Origin: Arcticibacter pallidicorallinus
GTDB lineage: Bacteria; Bacteroidota; Bacteroidia; Sphingobacteriales; Sphingobacteriaceae
Length of the DNA stretch: 64,000 nt
Direction: 5' to 3'
Assembly: GCF_003002875.1 (NCBI RefSeq)
Contig: NZ_PVTH01000001.1
Span: 124,001 to 188,000, forward strand
Below are positions 29,141 to 39,150 of this stretch, piece by piece (positions within the stretch are counted from its first letter, which is position 1; each line of letters begins with the position of its first letter). The translations under genes and the position numbers were made by a program. Under the pieces are notes generated by a model that made no database searches, had not been told where the DNA came from, and saw only the letters and a list, made by a program, of their open reading frames with translations.

Positions 29141-32100
29141 TTAAAAAGTAGCACTTAAACCAAACCGGAATGTCCGCGCCTGCGGATAGATCCCGCGGTC
29201 AATACCGATATCCAGACTGCCACGCGCTCCGATTTCAGGGTCGAATCCTGTATAATTCGTCAGCGTGATCAGGTTATCGGCAGAAGCGTAGAAACGAATC
29301 TTCTGAAGCCTGATCTTTTGGCTAAGCTCCGTTCCCAGGGTGTAACCCAGCTGCAGGGTTTTCAATCGCACGTAATCGCCATCTTCCAGGTAGAGGTCTG
29401 AAATCTTGGTGTAATTGCCATTGTTATCACTCGAAGTGAAACGAGGCATATCGTTGGTGCTCCCTTCGCCAGTCCAGCGGTTTAGAAACAAGGTTTGCAT
29501 ATTAGAGGAGGAGAAGTCGTGTCGGCGTGTCCCGTTAAATATTTGGTTACCAAACGCTCCGGTGAAAAATCCATTTAGGTCAAACCCTTTAAAGTCGACG
29601 CCGAAAGTGAAACCTGCGGTGATCTTAGGGGTAGGATTGCCGATCATGGTGCGGTCGTCCTGATCAATCTCCCCGTTGCCGTTCCTATCTTTAAATCGCA
29701 CGTCACCTGGCTGCGCCAGAGGTTGAATACGGGTTCCATTCACGCTGTGAGCATCAATTTCAGATATATTCTGGAAGATGCCGTTGGTTTCGTAGCCGTA
29801 GAAATATGAAAAAGGCTGTCCCACCGTGCTTCGCTCCACCTGGCCGTATGTGGAGATACCGGCTCCCGGAAGAATCCGTTCCGCATTATTAATTTCAGTT
29901 ACCTCATTCTTGTTGAAGCTACCGTTGACGCCGGCATTGACTTTAAACTCTCCAAAATTCTGCTGATAGTTCAGAGCGAGCTCTATACCTGAATTCCTGA
30001 CAGAACCCCCATTGGCTGTGCCGGCTGCCACACCTACGCTAAGCGGGATAGGCACCTGCAGAAGCCAGCCTTTGGTCGTTTTGATATAGTAGTCGGCGGA
30101 GAAAGATAAAATATTGCGCATAAAAGAAAGGTCGAGCCCGATATCAGTTTGTTCAGAGGCCTCCCATTTGATATCAGGGTTGGCAATGTAGGAAGGGGAT
30201 GCGCCGTTGATATACCCGTTGCCGGTGCCGTTATAAAAGGTGTAGCCGCGTCCAACCCCAATTACTGCCGCCCATGGATAATCACCAATCCGGTCATTTC
30301 CGTTTTGTCCCCATGAAGCACGTAACTTCCCGAAGGTCAAGAAACTGCTCTCTGCCAGGAAGTTTTCTTCTGTAAATATCCATCCGGCAGAAACGGCTGG
30401 AAAATACCCGTAAGGGTTGTTCTTTCCAAATTTCGACGATCCGTCGCGTCGCAGCGATGCTGATAACAGATATTTATTGTCGTAGCTGTAGTTAACACGT
30501 GAAAATAAAGAGAACAACGCATTCTCTGATGCCCCTCCGGTCGCTTTCGCTGAACCGGCGTCTACGGCCAGATTGAGGTAGGCCATATTGGGATCGCTTA
30601 CGACAAGCCCCGTATTAGATCCAAAGAGTGTTTCACTGTTTTCTTTCCGGCTGGTCGTTCCCAGGGTGAGTCCCAGGGAGTGATTCTCCCAATCCTTATT
30701 GTAACTCAGCACGTTCTCGGCCTGCCATGTATAATAGCGGTCCACATTCTTGTTGACACTTGAATTGGCGTTCTGCTGTGCCGCGTTTAGATAGAAGATG
30801 GGGCTGTAGTTGTTTCCGTTAACATAGCCAAGGTCTATGCTGAAAGCGGAACGAAACGTAAGGCCCTCCACGATTTTCAATTCCGCATAGGTGTTACCCA
30901 CGATCTTGTCAACGCGGGTCAGGCCGTTCAGAACAGCAAGCCGGGCGAGGGGGTTCACTACTTCCTGCGTTACGTATGGCGAGATGCCGTAGAAATTTCC
31001 ATTTGGATCTCTTACCGAATTAGGATTATACTTGGCGGTAACCGCCGGATCGGTTTCGATAACCGGAGTGATGGGGTCAAGATTGATGGCGTTATTAATT
31101 AAGCCTCCAAACTCTTGATTGGGATCGATGGCTGACCGGCGGATATGAGAGTACGCCATATTCGCGCCCACCTTTAGAAACTCCTTAACCTGGTTATCCG
31201 AATTAACACGGAAGGTATAGCGCTTAAACTTGGACTTGTCGCCACCCACGAGTCCTTCCTGATCAAAGATGGAAAAATTGCCAGCAAAGCTATTTTTTGC
31301 TGTACCGCCCGTTACTGACACCTGATGGTTGTTTATTGGGGCATTGGTCTGGAATAATGCCTTTTGCCAGTCGGTTCCTGTTCCTGATGGATACTTGCTG
31401 ACATCCGGGAATGGAATGGAGCCGCCGCCGTTAGCTGCGCCTTCATTCATCATCACAACATATTGACGGGCATCTAGCAGGCGCATTTGTCGCCAGGCGT
31501 TCTGGATGCCGGTGTAGCCATCATAGGAAACATGCATCCGTCCGTCCTTGACACCGCTCTTGGTTGTGATGAGCACCACGCCGTTTCCACCTCGGGCGCC
31601 GTAGATGGCTGCCGAAGCAGCATCCTTTAGTACATCCATTGACTGGATATCGGCAGGGTTCAGGTAATCAATGCCTCCGACCTGAAATCCGTCAACTATA
31701 TAAATTGGAGAGGCATCGCCGTTGGTGCCTATTCCTCTGATACGAACGGTAGGGGCATCGCCCGGCTGACCGGAAATATTGGTAACCTGGACCCCGGCTA
31801 CCCGCCCCTGAAGCGCCTGCTCCACACGTTGAACAGGTGTCTGCGTGATGTCATCGGGCTTCACAGATGAGATCGCGGAAGAAATCTCTCTCCTTAATTG
31901 CGTTCCATATCCGATTACTACCACTTCGCTGAGGTTGGTAGCCGTCTCCGTCATCGAAATGTTGACAGCGCGAGAATCCGTAACGGTGTAGCGCTGGCCT
32001 TCCAGACCGATCTGGCTGAAAACAAGAACAGATCCCGCTTTGGGAACGCGAATGCTGAATCCTCCCTCAGGATTTGTTGCTGTACCCAAAGATGTTCCCT

Positions 32101-32239
32101 GAACGGTTACGGTAACGCCAGGCAGAGGTGAGTTGTCGCTTTTGAGCGTGACTTTTCCTGATATCTGCAAATCCTGGGCGCTCAGGTGCATTGCATACAA
32201 TAGCAGGGCCAGTAAAAAAGAGGTAATTCTTTTTTTCAT
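29141..32239 (-). CDS. SusC-family TonB-dependent outer-membrane transporter (SusC/RagA)
   Basis: The 1032-aa protein has a signal peptide (to LSAQ, about residue 21), a CarboxypepD_reg domain (about 24-100, ISGKVTLKSDNSPLPGVTVTV), a TonB-box region (LSEVVVIGYGTQ), the plug (RVEQALQGRVAGVQV, PTVRIRGIGTNG, YIVDGFQVGGI, AIYGARGGNGVVLITTKSG) and a 22-strand barrel ending in an aromatic strand (TFRFGLSATF). It is the first gene of the susC-susD-PKD-GH16 operon, with a divergent regulator upstream. It imports glucan oligosaccharides into the periplasm using TonB energy. A -7 box (32287-32294) lies about 48 bp upstream of the start. Length and motifs are typical and the gene looks intact. Confidence 0.96.
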   Translation of the reverse strand: MKKRITSFLLALLLYAMHLSAQDLQISGKVTLKSDNSPLPGVTVTVQGTSLGTATNPEGGFSIRVPKAGSVLVFSQIGLEGQRYTVTDSRAVNISMTETATNLSEVVVIGYGTQLRREISSAISSVKPDDITQTPVQRVEQALQGRVAGVQVTNISGQPGDAPTVRIRGIGTNGDASPIYIVDGFQVGGIDYLNPADIQSMDVLKDAASAAIYGARGGNGVVLITTKSGVKDGRMHVSYDGYTGIQNAWRQMRLLDARQYVVMMNEGAANGGGSIPFPDVSKYPSGTGTDWQKALFQTNAPINNHQVSVTGGTAKNSFAGNFSIFDQEGLVGGDKSKFKRYTFRVNSDNQVKEFLKVGANMAYSHIRRSAIDPNQEFGGLINNAINLDPITPVIETDPAVTAKYNPNSVRDPNGNFYGISPYVTQEVVNPLARLAVLNGLTRVDKIVGNTYAELKIVEGLTFRSAFSIDLGYVNGNNYSPIFYLNAAQQNANSSVNKNVDRYYTWQAENVLSYNKDWENHSLGLTLGTTSRKENSETLFGSNTGLVVSDPNMAYLNLAVDAGSAKATGGASENALFSLFSRVNYSYDNKYLLSASLRRDGSSKFGKNNPYGYFPAVSAGWIFTEENFLAESSFLTFGKLRASWGQNGNDRIGDYPWAAVIGVGRGYTFYNGTGNGYINGASPSYIANPDIKWEASEQTDIGLDLSFMRNILSFSADYYIKTTKGWLLQVPIPLSVGVAAGTANGGSVRNSGIELALNYQQNFGEFKVNAGVNGSFNKNEVTEINNAERILPGAGISTYGQVERSTVGQPFSYFYGYETNGIFQNISEIDAHSVNGTRIQPLAQPGDVRFKDRNGNGEIDQDDRTMIGNPTPKITAGFTFGVDFKGFDLNGFFTGAFGNQIFNGTRRHDFSSSNMQTLFLNRWTGEGSTNDMPRFTSSDNNGNYTKISDLYLEDGDYVRLKTLQLGYTLGTELSQKIRLQKIRFYASADNLITLTNYTGFDPEIGARGSLDIGIDRGIYPQARTFRFGLSATF

Positions 32240-32286
32240 AACACATTGGTTTTTGGTTAGTTGACAGGATGGCTCCTGTGTTCAAA

Positions 32287-32294
32287 CAAATATA
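32287..32294 (-). promoter_or_regulatory. -7 box TATATTTG for the susC operon
   Basis: Minus-strand reading TATATTTG matches TAnnTTTG. Predicted start near 32283 gives a leader of about 43 nt. No convincing -33 element was found. Confidence 0.5.
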
Positions 32295-32563
32295 TACAGC
32301 TTTAGGGCTGAACGATCATTTTCAATCTCCTAAATCAACTATACATAACCACGGAACCCCTCGTATTGCCCCTACATTACCACTACACGACACGGATTTT
32401 TTGCCGAGGTTGTCATTATTTATAGTTTCTGTTTGAAAAGTAAACCCTACGACCGCGACCTTTTCGGTCGCTTTTCAAATTAGTGCATAACTACGATAAG
32501 GAAAGGAATCTTCCTTATTCCTGGCAAAGACATTGCTTATATGCAGCCCATAATATATCGAGA

Positions 32564-32619
32564 TTATGCCGTGATAAGTCCGACGTTAAGCTCATCAAGT
32601 CGGACTTATCATGGCATAA
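32564..32619. repeat. Long palindrome, copy 1 of a dispersed family
   Basis: Two 21-nt arms (32564-32584 and 32599-32619) pair with one mismatch around a 14-nt loop. The inner stem ATAAGTCCGAC/GTCGGACTTAT is shared with the palindrome at 57826-57885, while loops and outer arms differ. It lies between divergent genes. Confidence 0.8.
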
Positions 32620-32754
32620 AGACGGCTTGGATACGCCTTGATTCAGAGGTCATAGAGGGTGCCAGTAGATCCAGATACGCTACTTAAGACAACCGCGAAA
32701 AGGCCGTGATTAAATAATTGACCGGAATAAATACTATGATTAGATTTACTGAAG

Positions 32755-35649
32755 ATGAAGCCTCTCCACCTAACCATTCTGATCAGCTTTTTCTTTTTGT
32801 GCGCAAGTGCCCAGAATCCGATCGGGCTGCCGCAGATTGTAAATTATGACAATCTGCAATACAAAGCAGGCATCCAGAACTGGGCAGTAGACCAGGACCG
32901 GGAGGGGAGGGTGTACTTCGCCAATAACGAGGGGATGCTATCTTTTGATGGGAAGCACTGGAGGTTGTACCCTTTGCCTAATAAAACAGTGGTTCATGCA
33001 GTGAAAGCTACTGATTCGGGGCGGATATACGTCGGTGCACAGGACGAAATCGGATACTTTGAACCGGATAGTCACGGTATTCTTACTTTCAGGTCACTTA
33101 AATCTTTTATCCCGGGCTCAAGCAGGCAATTTGCCGATGTTTGGAACATCTGCCAGGTTGGGGAGATGATTTTTTTCAGAACTACCGATAAGATCTTTTA
33201 TCTGAAAGATAACGCTATTAAAGTGTTTCGTACCGGATCGGAATGGTTGTTCCTGGGGCAGGGGGAGAGCGGGATATTCGCCCAGGAGAAAAATAAGGGA
33301 CTCATGATCTTCAGGGATGGAACATGGCAGATCATGTCCGATGATAAGATTTTTAAGGAAGACGTGATCACGGCTGTGCTTGATTACAAGTCCGGCGTAC
33401 AGCTTGTGGCGACACTCAAACACGGTCTCTACTTACTGTCTGAGGGAAAGCTGAGCAGAAAAGAAACGGTATTGGATGGTATTTTCGGTGCCAGCTATAT
33501 TTATAGCGCTATCGCCGTTAATAAAGATTGGTTTGCAATCGGCACAACCACTTCGGGTTGTTATATAATAGACAGGGCAGGACGCGTCGTGCAGCAATTT
33601 TCAGCGAACGAAGGCTTGCAGGCAAATTACGTTCGAAATCTTTTGGTAGACAAAGGTAAGAATCTCTGGATCGCTCTTGATGACGGTCTAAGTATGGTTG
33701 CATTCAACAGCGCGATCAAGCAGATCTTTCCGGACGCTAAGAAACAAATCAGCAGCTACTCTGCGAGAATTTTTGATAAGCATTTATACGTGGGTGCTTC
33801 GAACGGTTTGTTCTACCTGCCACTGGATATGGGAATTAGAGACCTTAGCTATTCAAAAGGGAAGTTTGAGGAGGTAGGTAAATTAAAAGGGCAGGTATGG
33901 GGACTTACGGAGATCAACAGGAAGTTATTGCTCGCCCATGAAGATGGAGCATTTACCGTTAGCAAGAGTTTACTTAGCCCACTAACGGGTACGCAGGGGA
34001 CATGGTTGTTTGAAGCCTTGTCGTCGGTGGAGCCTTCGAGTCATATCATGGCAGGAACCTATGAAGGGCTGCAATTGTTGGAATATGAAGCTGGCAGGTT
34101 TCCAGGAGGGAAGGCGGTAGGGCCGCTGGAGAAGACCTCGCTGCGGTTTATGGGCTATGATGGCGGCAGCAATACCGTTTGGGCGTCGCATCCCTATCGT
34201 GGAGTGTTCATGCTGAAGCTATCTTCTGATTTCAGCCGAATAACCAGCAAGAAGATACTCACGAAAGACGACGGACTTCCTTCTACTCTTGGCAACTACG
34301 TATTTCAGGTCAAGAACCGGATAGTTGTCGCTACAAAAGATGGGATCTATGAGTACGATGACAACAAAAAAAGATTTCAACGTTCTGACTTTTTCTATCC
34401 CTACCTGAAGAATACCGCCGTTCACTATCTAAAAGAAGATCAGGCGGGAAACGTTTGGTTTGTCCATGAAAAAAAGCTGGGCGTGATAGACTTCTCAACG
34501 AAGCGGGGTGAAAGCGCTGTAGTTTACATTCCGGAGCTTACTTCCAGAATAGTCTCTGGATTTGAGCATGTTTATCCTTATGATCAGCAAAATATATTCG
34601 TGGGATCCAATAAGGGTATCTATCACATCAACTTTGATAAATACAGGGCACAGCGTAATGAGCTGAACGTACTGCTGGCACAGGTTAAAGTTTTCGGAGA
34701 AAAGGACAGTATAGTATTTGGTGGATACGGTAATTACAAAGGAAATAGTCCGATTGAATTGCCGTACCATAATAATTCCGTTCAGTTTGAGTTTGCGTCG
34801 ACCCTCTTTGAGCAACAAAATAATATTGAATTCAGCTACCAGTTAAGCGGTTTCGACAGTCAATGGTCGGCATGGAGCACGAAAGCAGAAAAGGAGTACA
34901 CCAACCTTCCTTCGGGTACTTACATTTTTAAAGTCAAGGCCAGAAATAATCTGGGGAACCAGTCTGCTGTTCTTGAATATCAGATTGCAATCAGTCCGGC
35001 CTGGTACGAGACCTGGTGGTTTTATCTGTGTAGCTTTCTGATAGTAGCCAGTTTAATCTTATTGGTTATCAGGAGGCAGCAAAAGCAACACCTGAAAGAA
35101 CAAGAGCGACTGAAATATCTGCATCAGTTGGAGCTTGAACATAACGAACGGGAGATCGTGAAGCTGCATAATGAGAAGCTGACTGCAGATGTGGATTATA
35201 AAAATAAAGAGCTTGCCTCGATTACGATGCATCTTGTTCAGCGCGGTAAGCTGCTTGCCAGGATAAGGGAGGAACTTTTGCAGGAGACTAAAGAGAACAA
35301 TAACGGGACGGAACTTAAACGGGTTATACGAATGTTAGCTGAAGCGGAGAAAAGCGATTCGGACTGGACGCAGTTTGCCCGCCATTTCGACCAGATACAT
35401 TCGAACTTTCTGAGCCGCCTGAAGGAACGCTTCCCTGATTTGAGCTCCAACGACCTCAAGCTCTGTGCTTATCTGAAGATGAATATGACATCCAAGGAAA
35501 TTGCCCAGTTGATGAGTATTACCATTAAGGCGGTAGAGGTAAGTAGATATCGTCTGAGGAAAAAGTTGCAGATCCCGTCGGACGTTGCGCTGTTTGATTA
35601 TCTGCTGAGGGCTATCGGTTCGAAGGAGCAAGAGCCCCGGATAGAATAA
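32755..35649 (+). CDS. Membrane-tethered beta-propeller/Y_Y_Y sensor with LuxR-type HTH
   Basis: The 964-aa protein has a signal peptide (to SAQ, about residue 20), Reg_prop-type propeller repeats (about 25-650), a Y_Y_Y domain (about 680-750, with TYIFKVKARNNLG), one membrane helix (about 755-775, FYLCSFLIVASLILLVI), a cytoplasmic coiled coil (about 780-830) and a LuxR/GerE-type HTH at about 890-950 (LSSNDLKLCAYLKMNMTSKEIAQL would be split across helices; KAVEVSRYRLRKKL is the recognition helix). No kinase, receiver or phosphorylatable Asp is present, so it is a one-component regulator that would act from the membrane. It is divergent from the susC operon, its probable target. The inducing ligand is probably a beta-glucan oligosaccharide (inference). 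Confidence 0.9.
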   Translation: MKPLHLTILISFFFLCASAQNPIGLPQIVNYDNLQYKAGIQNWAVDQDREGRVYFANNEGMLSFDGKHWRLYPLPNKTVVHAVKATDSGRIYVGAQDEIGYFEPDSHGILTFRSLKSFIPGSSRQFADVWNICQVGEMIFFRTTDKIFYLKDNAIKVFRTGSEWLFLGQGESGIFAQEKNKGLMIFRDGTWQIMSDDKIFKEDVITAVLDYKSGVQLVATLKHGLYLLSEGKLSRKETVLDGIFGASYIYSAIAVNKDWFAIGTTTSGCYIIDRAGRVVQQFSANEGLQANYVRNLLVDKGKNLWIALDDGLSMVAFNSAIKQIFPDAKKQISSYSARIFDKHLYVGASNGLFYLPLDMGIRDLSYSKGKFEEVGKLKGQVWGLTEINRKLLLAHEDGAFTVSKSLLSPLTGTQGTWLFEALSSVEPSSHIMAGTYEGLQLLEYEAGRFPGGKAVGPLEKTSLRFMGYDGGSNTVWASHPYRGVFMLKLSSDFSRITSKKILTKDDGLPSTLGNYVFQVKNRIVVATKDGIYEYDDNKKRFQRSDFFYPYLKNTAVHYLKEDQAGNVWFVHEKKLGVIDFSTKRGESAVVYIPELTSRIVSGFEHVYPYDQQNIFVGSNKGIYHINFDKYRAQRNELNVLLAQVKVFGEKDSIVFGGYGNYKGNSPIELPYHNNSVQFEFASTLFEQQNNIEFSYQLSGFDSQWSAWSTKAEKEYTNLPSGTYIFKVKARNNLGNQSAVLEYQIAISPAWYETWWFYLCSFLIVASLILLVIRRQQKQHLKEQERLKYLHQLELEHNEREIVKLHNEKLTADVDYKNKELASITMHLVQRGKLLARIREELLQETKENNNGTELKRVIRMLAEAEKSDSDWTQFARHFDQIHSNFLSRLKERFPDLSSNDLKLCAYLKMNMTSKEIAQLMSITIKAVEVSRYRLRKKLQIPSDVALFDYLLRAIGSKEQEPRIE

Positions 35650-35695
35650 AAGATCACTATCAGGGAACTTTTCCGGGCTTATTTGTTTAGGTAAG

Positions 35696-37216
35696 ATGCA
35701 ATATGGGTCGGTGGTAAATTCGCAGAAGCAAACGGCAGTCATCATCACGATCTTTCTGCTTTTGAAACTTTTTATTCATCTTCCTTTCAACGGCAGATAT
35801 GGATATCATGCAGATGAGCTGTTGCATATCGCCATGGCTGAACAGCTGGCTTGGGGCTACAAAGAAGGCCCCCCTCTTATTTCATTCTTAACGTGGATTT
35901 GGCTGCAGCTGGGGGAGGGTTCGCTGTGGACGCTTCGTCTGCTTCCTACATTGTGTGGTGCTGCGCTGGTTGGCCTTACGGGAATGATGGTAAGGATGCT
36001 GGGGGGAGGCCCCTTTGCCGTACTCATAGCGTGTATGGCTCTTCTTTTGGATCCTTCGTTTTTGGCGACAGGGTATATGATGCAGCCTGTTGTCTTTGAT
36101 CAACTTGCCTGGGCGCTTTGCGGTTTTTTCTTAATTCGGTTTGTCAAGAACGGGAACAGAAGCGAATTGCTTTATCTGGGCGTTACTGCGGGACTTGGTA
36201 TGATGAACAAGCTTTCTATTGCTCTATATCTCTGCAGTTTGTTGATTGCTTTATTGATAAAAGCGGGAAGGAAGCTGAAGACCAGGGAGATGATTTATGT
36301 CGTAGTTCCCGCTCTGATAATTCTCTTGCCACATTTGATTTGGCAGATAAACAACGGTTTTCCTTTTATCTCCCAGCTGGGGGAGCTGAACACCTATTAC
36401 TGGTCGAGGACGGATTACAGCACTTTAATACAGCAGATGCTCTTCTCTCATGGAGCATCGGGAATAGTATGTGGCTTTGGTCTTGCGTCCTTTTGGTTTT
36501 CAACAAGCCTGCGTCCATTTCGGTTCATTGGTATTTCCTTTCTGGTGCTTCAGATAGTGATCCTGTGTCTCCAGGCGAAGACGTATTATTCATTCGGAGC
36601 TTTTCCTGTTCTTTATGCGGCGGGAGCCATCGGTACAGTGCGCTTGCTGAAGGAATGGAAGAGGCCGCTGGTAAATGGGACTTTTTTCGTGATGATTATT
36701 TTATCAGGAGTGCTGGCCATGCCCGCGGTTGTCCCTGTCCTCCGTTTAAATCATACAATTGCCTGGTTCGAGATGATGCGGAAGCACGCCGGTATTACAG
36801 CACCTCTGAAATGGGACGACGGTACCACAGGGCAGATCCCTCAGTATTTTGCACAGATGCTGGGATGGGAAGAATTGACGAAAGAAACCTTAGGTGTTTA
36901 CCACTCGCTCCCTGAATCAAAAAGGGCCTCTACGGTAATTTTAACGGATAATTATCAGCAGGCAGGGGCAATTTCTTTCTTTGGAAAAGATCAATTGCCA
37001 GCGACCGCGTCGCTAAGGCCTAGCTTCTTTTCTTTAAAAGATGTGCATCAGAATGCTGAATATACGATAATAGTCAGCTCCGGTCCGCGGGAGGAAAGCG
37101 TTACTCCGGCAGGATTGCTAAGCAGTCAGCAGATTGATTATCCGAATGCCGAGGTTGATGGCTCGGTCATCTATCTGATTCGCCGGGGCGCTGTAATTGC
37201 TTATCGGGCCCCCTGA
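35696..37216 (+). CDS. Polytopic GT39/ArnT-like glycosyltransferase
   Basis: The 506-aa membrane protein begins with a helix (VIITIFLLLKLFIHLPF) followed by a luminal loop YGYHADELLHIAMAEQLAWG; the DE pair and the GPPL that follows are typical of PMT_2/GT39-family lipid-phosphate-sugar transferases. About ten to eleven hydrophobic segments fill residues 10-350, and a soluble domain of about 150 residues ends the protein. Family members move a sugar from a polyprenyl-phosphate donor to protein, lipid A or glycan on the periplasmic side. The acceptor here is unknown. The gene starts 46 bp after the LuxR-type regulator on the same strand, and may share its transcript, but no functional link is obvious. 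No frameshift was seen. Confidence 0.82.
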   Translation: MQYGSVVNSQKQTAVIITIFLLLKLFIHLPFNGRYGYHADELLHIAMAEQLAWGYKEGPPLISFLTWIWLQLGEGSLWTLRLLPTLCGAALVGLTGMMVRMLGGGPFAVLIACMALLLDPSFLATGYMMQPVVFDQLAWALCGFFLIRFVKNGNRSELLYLGVTAGLGMMNKLSIALYLCSLLIALLIKAGRKLKTREMIYVVVPALIILLPHLIWQINNGFPFISQLGELNTYYWSRTDYSTLIQQMLFSHGASGIVCGFGLASFWFSTSLRPFRFIGISFLVLQIVILCLQAKTYYSFGAFPVLYAAGAIGTVRLLKEWKRPLVNGTFFVMIILSGVLAMPAVVPVLRLNHTIAWFEMMRKHAGITAPLKWDDGTTGQIPQYFAQMLGWEELTKETLGVYHSLPESKRASTVILTDNYQQAGAISFFGKDQLPATASLRPSFFSLKDVHQNAEYTIIVSSGPREESVTPAGLLSSQQIDYPNAEVDGSVIYLIRRGAVIAYRAP

Positions 37217-37631
37217 TCGCGGTTAGAACTCTTTGCTCATTTCTTCAGTGCTGATCGCTGCAGATAAACGGGTATAAAATCCTTCAACTGCCAGACATCA
37301 CCTAATCTGGATTTGATGTATTCGGCGATTTATGCGCCTCCCAATTGTTTTTTTCACTGAACCGAGGGGTATTTTCGGCTTGTTTGTATTAAATTTTAAA
37401 AAAATAATTACAGCCAGGCGTTTTGTAATTTGTTGTTACCAAGCTGATTAAAATATTACTTGATTTTTGATTCAGGAATTCTTATGAAGAAAATTCTTAA
37501 TTTCGTGCAGAATCAGGCGATTAAGCGTAACTCATTTGTTAAAAAGATCATGTAAAATTGAACAAAGTTTTTTTACTTTGCCTCCATTGCACATTGCGGA
37601 CGAAAGCCTGAATAGCATTTAAAACTTAACT
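37217..37631. other. Intergenic gap, 415 bp, AT-rich, with a possible gene remnant
   Basis: No intact gene. On the minus strand 37237-37329 is a 30-codon frame with protein-like composition (EYIKSRLGDVWQLKDF, then a stop), and a second frame before it could continue it after a 1-nt shift. The right end, near 37573-37580 (TTACTTTG), resembles a -7 box with one mismatch and could drive the acyl-CoA dehydrogenase gene. Confidence 0.3.
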
Positions 37632-39113
37632 ATGATATTGACGAATATCCCCTTTAACGAATTTATCAAAGACTTCGAGGAAACTCTTGATCACCTCTTT
37701 CATGAAAAGGAAGATATCAACCAACTGAGCTTGGAAAGAGGGCTCCCACCTGAAATAATAGAAGGCATCATGTCGAAGAGACCGCTTTCTGTGGCTATTC
37801 CGGAGCAGTATGGAGGGCGCGGTTCGAAAGTTAAAGAGTGTTTGGGATTGCTGGCAGCGGCTTCATACGAATCGCTTCCGCTCTCGTTAACGTTCGGGAT
37901 CAATATCGCGTTGTTTTTGGAGCCGATCTCTAAATACGCAAACGAAGAGGTTAAGCAGGGAATATTTAATCGTTTTCTTGAGAATCAGAACATGGGCGGT
38001 CTGATGATTACCGAGCCTGGCTATGGCAGTGATGCCCTCAATATGAAAACGAGCTATGTACCGACAGAAAACGGTTATAAGATCAAGGGTACCAAGCATT
38101 GGCAAGGACTAACAGGTCTCGCGGATTACTGGCTTATTGCTTCCCGTAAGGAAACGAACGGAGAGCTTGGCAGGGACATCGATTTCTTCATTTGCGAAGG
38201 AGAGAAGATTGTTGTAGAGGAACTTTATGACAATGCCGGCCTTTACATGATCCCTTATGGCTTAAATAAGCTGGATCTGGAGGTGCCTTCGAACTATAAA
38301 TTACAACCGGAAACTACCGGTATTAAGATGATGCTCGATATTCTGCACAGAAGCAGGATGCAGTTCCCTGGAATGGGCATGGGCTTTATCAAGCGTATGC
38401 TGGACGAAGCCATCGGGCATTGTAAAAACAGAGTGGTTGGTGCAGGAAACTTGCTCTCTATTGACCAGGTGCAGTTTCAGCTGGCCCGCATTCAGTCTGC
38501 TTTCACGATTTGCTCGGCTATGTGTTCCAGAAGTACAGATATCAGCAGTATCGATCATAATCTGGCTTCTGAGGGACTGGAAGCCAATAGCATGAAAGCT
38601 GTGGTTACCGATCTGATGCAGGAATCTGCACAGTTGCTGGTACAGGTTTCGGGAGCGAATGGTTACCGGATAAGCCATATCGGTGGACGCGGCATTATGG
38701 ACAGCCGTCCATTCCAGATTTTCGAAGGTTCAAACGAGATGTTATATACGCAGATCGCAGAAATGATCACGCGTGCGATGAAGAAAGGCAAACAGTCTAA
38801 CGTTTATGAGTATCTGAAAGAGCTGAAGCTGACATCTCAGGCTTGTGAATATTTCAAAAAAGACTTGAACTTTGATTTGAATGCGACGCTGACGCAGCGT
38901 AAAATGGTTGATCTTGGTAAGATCTTCGCGCGAGTAATCTGCACCGAATACGTGTTGCAATTGCAACAGAAAGGTTTCAGGAAGGATCTGGTAGATAACA
39001 GTATCCGTATGATTCAACAGGAAATAGGCGGACTTATCTGTGCTTATCACTTTGATAATACTGTAGGGGTTGTAGATGACTATTCAGAAAACAGCTCCTG
39101 GTTAAACTTGTAG
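37632..39113 (+). CDS. Acyl-CoA dehydrogenase family flavoprotein
   Basis: The 493-aa cytosolic protein shows acyl-CoA dehydrogenase features: SVAIPEQYGGRG in the N-terminal helical domain, MITEPGYGSDALNM and KGTKHWQGL in the middle beta domain that covers the FAD, and a C-terminal helical domain with QVSGANGYRISH and the FEGSNEMLY block, where the family's catalytic Glu sits. At 493 aa it is about 110 residues longer than typical short-chain enzymes, with an extra C-terminal helical segment (about 395-490). It oxidises an acyl-CoA thioester at the alpha-beta carbons with electron transfer flavoprotein as acceptor. Chain length is unknown. It stands alone, with a terminator after it at 39151-39178, so it is monocistronic. 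Confidence 0.9.
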   Translation: MILTNIPFNEFIKDFEETLDHLFHEKEDINQLSLERGLPPEIIEGIMSKRPLSVAIPEQYGGRGSKVKECLGLLAAASYESLPLSLTFGINIALFLEPISKYANEEVKQGIFNRFLENQNMGGLMITEPGYGSDALNMKTSYVPTENGYKIKGTKHWQGLTGLADYWLIASRKETNGELGRDIDFFICEGEKIVVEELYDNAGLYMIPYGLNKLDLEVPSNYKLQPETTGIKMMLDILHRSRMQFPGMGMGFIKRMLDEAIGHCKNRVVGAGNLLSIDQVQFQLARIQSAFTICSAMCSRSTDISSIDHNLASEGLEANSMKAVVTDLMQESAQLLVQVSGANGYRISHIGGRGIMDSRPFQIFEGSNEMLYTQIAEMITRAMKKGKQSNVYEYLKELKLTSQACEYFKKDLNFDLNATLTQRKMVDLGKIFARVICTEYVLQLQQKGFRKDLVDNSIRMIQQEIGGLICAYHFDNTVGVVDDYSENSSWLNL

Positions 39114-39150
39114 ATCTTTCGGTTCTCTAAGCGACCAATAGTACAAAATA

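Larger units (their letters stand above)
32240..32754. other. Divergent intergenic region, 515 bp, between susC and its regulator
   Basis: No gene is supported. It holds a -7 box for susC (32287-32294, minus), a short hairpin GCGACC/GGTCGC with a following TTTT (32455-32475), and the long palindrome at 32564-32619. The regulator start codon is 136 bp to the right of the palindrome. The promoter of the regulator was not identified. Confidence 0.6.

Noticed and set aside
36118-36915. 265-codon + strand frame inside the GT39-like gene
   Set aside because: Different frame of a well-supported polytopic membrane protein; the alternative translation is Cys/Ser-rich and lacks motifs.
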